Assembly (NCBI GenBank): GCA_934500855.1
Contig: CAKSUH010000127.1
Coordinates: forward strand, 1-5,250
Direction of reading: 5' to 3'
DNA from: an uncultured Eubacteriales bacterium
Lineage (GTDB): Bacteria; Bacillota; Clostridia; Oscillospirales; CAG-272
Length of the DNA: 5,250 bases
The translations under genes were made by a program, and so were the position numbers. A model generated the notes under the pieces. That model saw only the letters and a list, made by a program, of their open reading frames with translations, searched no databases and was not told where the DNA came from. Below, piece after piece: positions 1-5,038 of the stretch. Every line of letters starts with the position of its first letter. The first letter of the stretch is position 1.

Positions 1-63
1 GTCCTCGTACTGCTTCCACCGCCCCGTGAGTCGGACCGATTCATGTGAATAAGATACTACCAT
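1..63 (-). CDS. 5' end of an unidentified protein gene, cut by the window edge
   Basis: Twenty-one codons without a stop run from an ATG at 61-63 (minus strand) to the window edge. The start is supported by a clear AAGGAG ribosome binding site (complement of 71-76), 7 nt before the ATG, the same spacing as for the other two genes here. The peptide begins MVVSYSHESV and then contains RLTGRW. No signal peptide or membrane segment is seen. A short 'xLTGRW' stretch near the N-terminus reminds me of the front domain of clostridial SGNH/GDSL-type esterases, but 21 residues are far too few to assign a family, so that is only a hint. It does not resemble the MutL N-terminus, so it is not the usual partner expected downstream of mutS. 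It lies about 1.2 kb beyond mutS, with its leader made of repeat copy 1, and is probably a separate transcription unit. Confidence 0.6.
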   Translation of the reverse strand, partial: MVVSYSHESVRLTGRWKQYED

Positions 64-70
64 GTTTTTT

Positions 71-80
71 CTCCTTTTTT
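71..80 (-). promoter_or_regulatory. Ribosome binding site of the left-edge gene
   Basis: The minus strand reads AAAAAAGGAG, with AAGGAG 7 nt before the ATG at 61-63. It is the main evidence that the 21-codon fragment is a real gene start. Structured repeat copy 1 begins only a few bases upstream, at 86. Confidence 0.65.
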
Positions 81-85
81 TAAGT

Positions 86-248
86 AAGACTTCGGGGCGC
101 TGCCCCGAACCCTGCTTAGGAAACTTCTTGAAAGAAGTTTCCTAAGAACCTTCAAGAACTTTAATCAAGGGGGATTTTACCCCTATGTTTTGGTGGTGCT
201 GATTTCTTCTGTAGCCATTCATATTCTACGCATTCCGGCTGCTACGAG
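86..248 (+). repeat. Structured intergenic repeat, copy 1 (3'-shortened)
   Basis: First of three copies of a repeat with conserved hairpins. Hairpin A pairs 91-98 with 102-109 (TTCGGGGC with GCCCCGAA). Hairpin B pairs 115-128 with 133-146 around a TGAA loop, 14 bp. Hairpin C pairs GGGG near 169-173 with CCCC 180-183. A conserved distal block (226-243, CTACGCATTCCGGCTGCT) is identical in all three copies. Copy 1 and copy 2 share an unbroken 24-nt match at 225-248 and 389-412. Copy 1 then stops at 248, lacks hairpin D and abuts copy 2, so the pair is a tandem with a 167-nt period. On the minus strand it forms the leader of the left-edge gene. Whether it acts as RNA or as DNA is unknown. Confidence 0.85.
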
Positions 249-252
249 CCTC

Positions 253-464
253 AAGACCTTGGGGCGTTGCCCCAAACCCCACTTAAAAACTTCTTGAAAG
301 AAGTTTTTAAGGATTTCAAGAACTTTAACCAAGGGGATTTTACCCTCTATGTTTTGGTTGTGCTGATTTTTTCTGTAGCCATTCACGCTCTACGCATTCC
401 GGCTGCTACGAGGTCAATCCCGTCAAGCGGGATTGGCACGACTGCCGTCTCTCTCCGCTACCGG
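253..464 (+). repeat. Structured intergenic repeat, copy 2 (full length)
   Basis: This tandem neighbour of copy 1 begins with AAGACCTTGG. Hairpin A pairs 259-265 with 269-275 (TTGGGGC with GCCCCAA). Hairpin B pairs 282-294 with 299-311 around TGAA, 13 bp. Hairpin C is weaker (GGGG 333-336 with CCCT 343-346, one G-T pair). Hairpin D pairs CAATCCCG 415-422 with CGGGATTG 428-435. The copy ends with CCGCTACCGG, also the last bases of copy 3. Arm differences from the other copies are matched on the opposite arm. The plus-strand reading frame through this copy (267-488) is not credible as a gene because it runs through the hairpins. Confidence 0.85.
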
Positions 465-497
465 ATAGAAAGAGTTCAGGTTAGTTGATGATTGGGG

Positions 498-521
498 CGG
501 AACGACACGCGGGTCGTTCCG
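498..521. repeat. Short perfect hairpin, 9-bp stem
   Basis: CGGAACGAC at 498-506 pairs perfectly with GTCGTTCCG at 513-521 around a 6-nt loop. No T-run follows on either strand, so it is not a typical intrinsic terminator. It lies 33 nt after the end of repeat copy 2 and may be a separate small element or a remnant. Confidence 0.5.
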
Positions 522-569
522 GTTCGGGGGAATGTTACTTGTTGACTGCTATTATGGCTTTTTACATAG

Positions 570-675
570 TGCCGAGATCCCGCCTGCTGGCGCCCCTCCG
601 GGGTTCGACTCCGCGGCACTGATTGATTTTATCATCTGTTTCTTTTGTGATTCTGCCGCTCCGCTCAGGATGACA
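570..675 (-). repeat. TGTCATCCTGAG-type dyad repeat, left copy
   Basis: This copy reads on the minus strand from TGTCATCCTGAGCGGAGCGG (complement of 656-675) to the GATCTCGGCA end (complement of 570-579). Two blocks, 570-617 and 654-675, match the right copy exactly in reverse complement. The 36 nt between them (618-653) do not match. Similar TGTCAT-CTGAG-GAGCG to GGATCTC intergenic repeats are, as I recall, common in gut Firmicutes and other bacteria; that is recollection and was not searched. No coding frame or transposase is associated. Confidence 0.75.
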
Positions 676-770
676 CGGTGGGTATGGTGTTTTGTGGGAT
701 GTAATCCATTCGTTGCAATGTTACTTTAACTGACTAATATTGTACCACCACCGCAACAATCAACTCTCTA

Positions 771-875
771 TGTCATCCTGAGCGGAGCGGCATGACGGAT
801 GGAAGGGCGAGCAATACAGCCCTACCCGCCGCGGAGTCGAACCCCGGAGGGGCGCCAGCAGGCGGGATCTCGGCA
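771..875 (+). repeat. TGTCATCCTGAG-type dyad repeat, right copy
   Basis: This is the plus-strand partner of the left copy. Block 771-792 is the perfect 22-bp complement of 654-675, and block 828-875 is the perfect 48-bp complement of 570-617. The linker 793-827 differs from the left copy's linker. Outside the blocks the match resumes at 880-886 against 559-565, so the outer arms extend imperfectly to 59 nt with three mismatches. The two copies face each other across a 95-nt centre (676-770). Confidence 0.75.
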
Positions 876-951
876 GTGCGTAAAAACAGGATGTGTGTGA
901 AATACCTGAAGTAATTTTAACAACTTCGGGTCATAATCCTACCGTTCGGCT

Positions 952-1020
952 ACTCTCTATGTCATCTCTGAGCAAACGCCTGCGGCGTTAAGTCGAACCC
1001 CGAAGGCGGGATCTCGGCAC
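952..1020 (+). repeat. TGTCATCCTGAG-type dyad repeat, reduced third copy
   Basis: ACTCTCTATGTCATC at 952-966 repeats 763-777 exactly, showing that the family also shares flanking sequence. The rest keeps CTGAGC, then AGTCGAACCCCG and GGCGGGATCTCGGCA at the far end. It has lost most of the middle, including the GGGGCGCCAGCA part. It has the same orientation as the right copy and is probably a decayed or internally deleted member. Confidence 0.65.
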
Positions 1021-1113
1021 TCACATAACAATCAGCATCCGAAACGGTTTACACCTACCAATCGTGCGCGATAGCCGCACTTTTTGCCGCCTCGCACCTC
1101 CCAATCCGCCAAA

Positions 1114-1194
1114 AACTTCCCTGCACGGCAACCGCCGTCCGAAAGCGAGAAAAGTTTTCACTCCCCAATCCGGCGGTTGCCGTGCAGGGAAGTT
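1114..1194. repeat. Perfect 23-bp inverted repeat around a 35-nt centre
   Basis: The arm at 1114-1136 (AACTTCCCTGCACGGCAACC then GCC) is the exact reverse complement of 1172-1194. The 35-nt centre is AT-richer and contains GAAAAGTTTTC. The 9-mer CCCAATCCG occurs at 1100-1108, outside the left arm, and at 1164-1172, entering the right arm. No coding sequence is seen. It is either a small mobile dyad element or a long RNA or DNA stem-loop in the mutS downstream region. No T-run follows on either strand, so simple intrinsic termination is not obvious. Confidence 0.75.
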
Positions 1195-1213
1195 CGGGGA
1201 GGGTTATGGAGGT

Positions 1214-1261
1214 TTGGAGGGTAGGGAGACCCCTCCGAAAGGGGTCTCCCTGCGCCTCCAA
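1214..1261 (-). terminator. Strong hairpin after mutS, possible terminator
   Basis: An inner perfect 11-bp stem (GGGAGACCCCT 1224-1234 with AGGGGTCTCCC 1240-1250, 5-nt loop) sits inside an outer 7-bp stem (TTGGAGG 1214-1220 with CCTCCAA 1255-1261). It begins 5 nt after the mutS stop codon, where a terminator would be expected. On the minus strand the stem is followed by a C/A-rich stretch rather than a T-run, so it is not a classical intrinsic terminator. It may instead protect the 3' end of the mRNA or be a repeat element inserted there. The minus strand enters it through AAGACCTTGG (complement of 1258-1267). Confidence 0.5.
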
Positions 1262-1266
1262 GGTCT

Positions 1267-3861
1267 TTATAACCTCTTCTTCAAATCAAAGAGGAAGGTC
1301 ATACATTCGAGGGGGGAAAGCGTGTTCAGATCGACGGACTTCAGCTCGGTGATAATCTGATCATTGATGCAATCGTCAAGCGTCAGCGCACCGTCATCGG
1401 GCTTCGCGGGCGCATCCTTTGCGGAAGCCGCCGAAACCGCGCGGGAGGTCGCCTCCACCGATGCGAGAACTTCACGCGCGCGTTTGATCACCTCGTTCGG
1501 AAGTCCCGCCAGCTTCGCCACCTCAATGCCGTAGCTGTCGTCGGTCGACCCGCGCACAATCTTGCGCAGGAAGGTAATGCTGTCGCCGCGCTTCTTCGCC
1601 ACCACATTGTAATTGACGATGCCGTCAAACTCGTCCTCCAGTGAGGTCAGCTCGTGATAGTGCGTTGCAAACAGCGTTTTCGCACCGATTTTGCGACTGT
1701 TCGTGTATTCCGCAATCGCGCGGGCAATGCTCATGCCGTCAAAGGTCGAGGTCCCGCGCCCCACTTCGTCATAAACGATCAGACTGCGGCGTGTTGCGTT
1801 CTTGAGAATATAGGAGACTTCGTTCATCTCCAGCATGAAGGTCGACTGCCCCGAAGCAAGGTCATCCGACGCACCCACGCGCGTAAACACCTTGTCCACC
1901 ACGCCGACGCGCGCCTCCGTTGCGGGGACAAAGGACCCCATTTGCGCCATCAGGACGATCAGCGCCACCTGCCGCATGTAGGTCGATTTACCTGCCATGT
2001 TCGGTCCCGTGATGAGCATCAGGCGGTTGTGATTCGTGTCCAGTTCCGCATCGTTCGGGACAAAGTAGCTGTCCTTTACAAACTGCTCCACCACAGGGTG
2101 CCTGCCGTCCTTGATACGGATCACATCGCTTTGGTCGATCTCGGGGCGCACATACTTGTTTTTCTGCGCCACCGCCGCCAAAGACCGATAACAGTCAATC
2201 TCCGCCAGAATCGCCGCAGTGCGCTGAATGCGTGCGCTCCGCTCGGCAACAAAATTGCGCACCTGCTGGAACAACTCGTATTCCAACGCGCAGATTTTGT
2301 CCGAAGCGCCGAGCACCGTCGCTTCCATGTCCTTCAGCTCGTCGGTGATGTACCGCTCGGCATTCGCCAGCGTCTGCTTGCGGATGTAACGGTCGGTCGG
2401 GACCTGCCCGACAAGCGATTTGGTCACCTCGATATAGTACCCGAACACGCGGTTGTAGCCCACGCGCAGCGTTTTGATTCCCGTCTTTTCGCGTTCCTCG
2501 GCTTCGATTCTGTCGCGCCAGCCCGTACCGTCCGACATAATCGCCCGCAGGTGGTCGACCTCGGGATTATATCCGTCCGCGATGATTTTGCCCTCGCGGA
2601 GCATTACGGGCGCGTCCTCTTTGATTGCGCGGTTGATCTCCCGCTCCACATCCTCCAGCGGGTCCAACTCCGCCGCAAGCGCCGCAAGGCGGGGACTTTT
2701 GCACGCTTCCAGCATCTTTTTGATTGAAGGCAGCGCCTGCGCCGTTGTGCAGACCGACCGCAGATCGCGCGGATTTGCGGTTCCGTACACAATCTTGGTA
2801 ATGAGCCGCTCCAGATCCTGCACGCGGTTCAGCTCCTCGCCGAGGTCCTCGCGCATCATGTAGCCGCCCGTCAGTTCTTCCACCGCGTCCTGCCGCTCGC
2901 GGATATCGCCCGTGGAAAGGAGCGGTCGCTCCACCCAGTTTCGCAACATCCGCGCGCCCGGGGCTGTGCTGGTCTTGTCCAGCACCCACAGCAGGGACCC
3001 CGTCTTTTTCTTGGTGCGCATGGACTCGGTCAGTTCCAGATTGCGGCGGGTGTTTGCGTCCATTTCAAGGTACTGCCCGTCGGTATAGACCGTCAGATTC
3101 TTGATATAGGAGATGTCGCGGCGCTCGTTTTCGCGGATGTAACCGATCATGGCGCCCACGGCGCGGACCATCTCGTCATCGTCAAAAAAGGTCGGCTTAA
3201 GGCTGTCCCCGAACTGTTCCCTTGCCGCCGCTTCCGCTGTTTCGCGGTCAAACCGCGCCGCCTGTGCGTCCGAAAGCATAATCTCGGGTCTTGCCGCAAG
3301 CCACGCGCCGACCTCGCCCATATGAACCTTGCTGAGGTTGCAGAGAATCTCGCGCGGGTTGTACGCCGCAAGTTCGTTTTTGATTCTTGCCGCCATGCCG
3401 TCCCCCGTCAGCTCGGTTGCATAGACCTGCGCGGTGGAGATGTCCGCAAAGCAGACCCCGCTTGCAAACTCGCCCATGCACAGACAGCAGAGGAAGTTGT
3501 TCTTTCGATCGGGAAGCAGGTTGGACTCAATGAGCGTACCGGGTGTAATGACGCGGATCACATCGCGTCTGACCAACCCCTTTGCAAGCGACGGATCCTC
3601 CATCTGCTCGCAGATCGCGACTTTATACCCTTTTTCGATGAGCTTTCCGATGTAATCGTCAACGGCATGGAACGGGACCCCGCACATGGGGGCGCGCTCC
3701 TCCTCGCCGCAGTCCCTCCCCGTCAGGGTAAGGTCCAATTCTCTTGATGCCAGCACGGCATCGTCAAAAAACATTTCATAGAAATCCCCGAGCCTGTAGA
3801 ACAGCAAATAGTCCTTATACTGGTTCTTGATCTCGAAGTACTGTTCCATCATCGGTGTCAT
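1267..3861 (-). CDS. mutS: DNA mismatch repair protein MutS
   Basis: MutS binds mismatches and small loops in newly copied DNA and, using ATP, becomes a sliding clamp that recruits MutL. The protein has 864 residues, close to the 853-858 of E. coli and B. subtilis MutS. Visible in order: the mismatch-binding domain with Phe27-Tyr28-Glu29 (the Phe-x-Glu that stacks on and contacts the mismatched base); connector and lever/clamp regions (roughly 125-560); the ATPase with Walker A GPNMAGKST at 619-627, the TRVGASDDLASGQSTFM region at 660-676, Walker B LIVYDEVGRGTS at 694-705 and FATHYHEL at 731-738; then DDSYGIEVAKLAGLP at 774-788 before a C-terminal tail. The ATG at 3861 is chosen because AAGGAG lies 7 nt upstream and homologues begin near here; a longer in-frame start at 3987 adds 42 unlikely residues. 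All key residues are intact. It follows the mreB-like gene by 162 nt. mutL is not the next gene. Confidence 0.98.
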   Translation of the reverse strand: MTPMMEQYFEIKNQYKDYLLFYRLGDFYEMFFDDAVLASRELDLTLTGRDCGEEERAPMCGVPFHAVDDYIGKLIEKGYKVAICEQMEDPSLAKGLVRRDVIRVITPGTLIESNLLPDRKNNFLCCLCMGEFASGVCFADISTAQVYATELTGDGMAARIKNELAAYNPREILCNLSKVHMGEVGAWLAARPEIMLSDAQAARFDRETAEAAAREQFGDSLKPTFFDDDEMVRAVGAMIGYIRENERRDISYIKNLTVYTDGQYLEMDANTRRNLELTESMRTKKKTGSLLWVLDKTSTAPGARMLRNWVERPLLSTGDIRERQDAVEELTGGYMMREDLGEELNRVQDLERLITKIVYGTANPRDLRSVCTTAQALPSIKKMLEACKSPRLAALAAELDPLEDVEREINRAIKEDAPVMLREGKIIADGYNPEVDHLRAIMSDGTGWRDRIEAEEREKTGIKTLRVGYNRVFGYYIEVTKSLVGQVPTDRYIRKQTLANAERYITDELKDMEATVLGASDKICALEYELFQQVRNFVAERSARIQRTAAILAEIDCYRSLAAVAQKNKYVRPEIDQSDVIRIKDGRHPVVEQFVKDSYFVPNDAELDTNHNRLMLITGPNMAGKSTYMRQVALIVLMAQMGSFVPATEARVGVVDKVFTRVGASDDLASGQSTFMLEMNEVSYILKNATRRSLIVYDEVGRGTSTFDGMSIARAIAEYTNSRKIGAKTLFATHYHELTSLEDEFDGIVNYNVVAKKRGDSITFLRKIVRGSTDDSYGIEVAKLAGLPNEVIKRAREVLASVEATSRAVSAASAKDAPAKPDDGALTLDDCINDQIITELKSVDLNTLSPLECMTFLFDLKKRL

Positions 3862-3866
3862 GGCAT

Positions 3867-3876
3867 ATCTCCTTTT
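3867..3876 (-). promoter_or_regulatory. Ribosome binding site of mutS, decides the start
   Basis: The minus strand reads AAAAGGAGAT; AAGGAG (complement of 3869-3874) is 7 nt before the ATG at 3861. This favours the 864-residue start over the in-frame ATG at 3987. No clear promoter was recognised in the 162-nt gap upstream. Confidence 0.85.
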
Positions 3877-4023
3877 CAAGGGTGGATTGGGGGTGAGCAA
3901 GGAAAAGACCTTGGGGCGCCGTGAAGATTGCGGCGGGCGGAAGAATCCGGGGTGTCTTGCGTTGTTGCTGTCGACCGCGCATTGCACCCGCCTCGGGAAT
4001 CCCCTTTGACGCTTCTTTCCTCT

Positions 4024-5019
4024 CTATTTGACGAACTTGGAAAAATCGCCGTTGGCGCTTTTGAGCATGACCCCCATCCCGAGGCAGGTACAGCTTCCGG
4101 GCTGCTTTGCGACCGCAACCCGCACGCCGGTCCCCGCACGCAGAAGCTGATCAAGTCCCGGCAGGAGTGCGGTCCCGCCCGTCATCACAATGCCGTGATC
4201 GAAAATATCGGCGGACAGTTCGGGGGGCGTTTCCTCCAGCGTCTGCTTGACCATCCGCACGATCTCGGTCAAGGGGCCGCGAATCGCTTCCCGGACCTCC
4301 GAGGAGGTGATTTCGGCGGTTGCCGCCAGTCCCGTCCGCAGGTCGCGTCCGCAGACCGTCATGCTTCCCCGGTCAATCGTCGGAAGCGCGGAACCGATCC
4401 GTTTTTTGAGCAGTTCCGCCGTGATTTCGCCGATCAGGATCTCACGCGTCCGCTTGAGGTAATCCACAATCGCAATGTCCAGTTCGTCGCCCGCAATGCG
4501 AAGTGTACCCGCCTGCACAATGCCGCCCAGACTGATAACCGACGCTTCCGAAACTCCGCCGCCGAGATCCACCAGCATGGCGCCTCTCGCTTTGGAAACG
4601 GGAATGCCCGCTCCGACCGCCGCCGCGATGGGCTGGTCGATCAGCTTTACATCCTTGGCGCCCGCCTCATAGGTTGCGTCCTTGACCGCGCGGCGCTCAA
4701 CTTCGGTTACGCCGTAGGGAATCGAGACGAGCACCTGCGGTCGGTTGAACACCGAAATCAGATCCAGTTTGCGCAAAAAGTCGCGCAACAGGATCGATGT
4801 AACCTCAAGGTCGGTAATCACGCCGTCCTTGAGCGGTCGCAGTGCCCGTATCTCGCGCGGCGTTTTTCCGAGCATTTTTTTCGCGCCCGACCCCGACACG
4901 ATGACCTCGTGCGTTGCGCGGTCGATGCTGACCACCGTCGGTGCGCGCATGACGATGCGGTCGCGGAGAAACACCGTTGTATTCGATGTCCCCAAATCGA
5001 TTCCGACCTGTCGTCCCAT
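4024..5019 (-). CDS. mreB: MreB/Mbl-family actin-like protein, divergent active site
   Basis: MreB proteins form membrane-bound filaments that guide side-wall peptidoglycan synthesis in rod-shaped cells. This 331-residue protein has the full actin-like layout at near normal length: phosphate-1 GIDLGTSNTTV (6-16), VSIPYGVTEVERRAV (98-112), LIDQPIAAAVGAGIP (126-140), phosphate-2 MLVDLGGGVSEASV (148-161) and adenosine motif IVMTGGTALLPGLD (277-290). There is no N-terminal amphipathic helix; LISVF at 87-91 may be the hydrophobic membrane loop. The ATG at 5019 is chosen for AAAGGAGG 7 nt upstream; an in-frame ATG at 5118 would translate repeat DNA. Oddities: the conserved second Glu of LIEEP is Gln129, the Thr after GGG in phosphate-2 is Val156, and the usual GGG of the adenosine motif is GGT. 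mutS follows instead of mreC/mreD. The symbol is at family level only; it may be a paralogue that binds but barely hydrolyses ATP. Confidence 0.9.
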   Translation of the reverse strand: MGRQVGIDLGTSNTTVFLRDRIVMRAPTVVSIDRATHEVIVSGSGAKKMLGKTPREIRALRPLKDGVITDLEVTSILLRDFLRKLDLISVFNRPQVLVSIPYGVTEVERRAVKDATYEAGAKDVKLIDQPIAAAVGAGIPVSKARGAMLVDLGGGVSEASVISLGGIVQAGTLRIAGDELDIAIVDYLKRTREILIGEITAELLKKRIGSALPTIDRGSMTVCGRDLRTGLAATAEITSSEVREAIRGPLTEIVRMVKQTLEETPPELSADIFDHGIVMTGGTALLPGLDQLLRAGTGVRVAVAKQPGSCTCLGMGVMLKSANGDFSKFVK

Positions 5020-5026
5020 TCGGTGT

Positions 5027-5035
5027 CCCTCCTTT
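5027..5035 (-). promoter_or_regulatory. Ribosome binding site of the mreB-like gene, decides the start
   Basis: The minus strand reads AAAGGAGGG, an almost ideal Shine-Dalgarno site, 7 nt before the ATG at 5019. It fixes the start at MGRQVGIDLG rather than 33 codons upstream. Structured repeat copy 3 begins only 4 nt further upstream. Confidence 0.88.
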
Positions 5036-5038
5036 CTT

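Larger units (their letters stand above)
64..1266. other. Gene-free, repeat-rich intergenic region of about 1.2 kb
   Basis: I find no credible gene between the left-edge start codon and the mutS stop codon. The open frames here (for example 267-488 and 532-729 on plus, 1055-1261 on minus) run through repeats and hairpins and lack good ribosome binding sites and recognisable domains. The region holds tandem structured repeats (86-464), a 9-bp hairpin (498-521), a nested inverted repeat (559-886), a degenerate third copy of that family (952-1020), a perfect 23-bp-arm dyad (1114-1194) and the hairpin after mutS (1214-1261). The stretch 876-951 shows nothing beyond a weak dyad with one G-T pair (905-912 with 923-930). 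In 1021-1113 I see nothing structured. Confidence 0.75.

Noticed and set aside
86..464. CRISPR array
   Set aside because: There are only two units with a 167-nt period and long internal structure, no short spacers of even length, and no cas genes.
267..488. 73-codon frame on plus, with a hydrophobic stretch
   Set aside because: It is read straight through repeat copy 2. The covarying hairpins show constraint on pairing rather than protein, and hairpin B differs in length between copies 1 and 2 (14 versus 13 bp).
532..729. 65-codon frame on plus
   Set aside because: It runs through the left arms of the nested inverted repeat and has no good ribosome binding site or homologous features.
559..886. 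Insertion sequence
   Set aside because: There are inverted arms but no transposase frame and no clear target-site duplication; at most a non-autonomous element.
1654..2727. Open frame of 357 codons on the plus strand
   Set aside because: Antisense to mutS with no domain; a by-product of GC-rich codon use.
3862..3987. Longer N-terminus for MutS from an ATG at 3987
   Set aside because: It adds 42 Pro/Arg-rich residues not seen in MutS proteins, whereas the ATG at 3861 has an ideal ribosome binding site.
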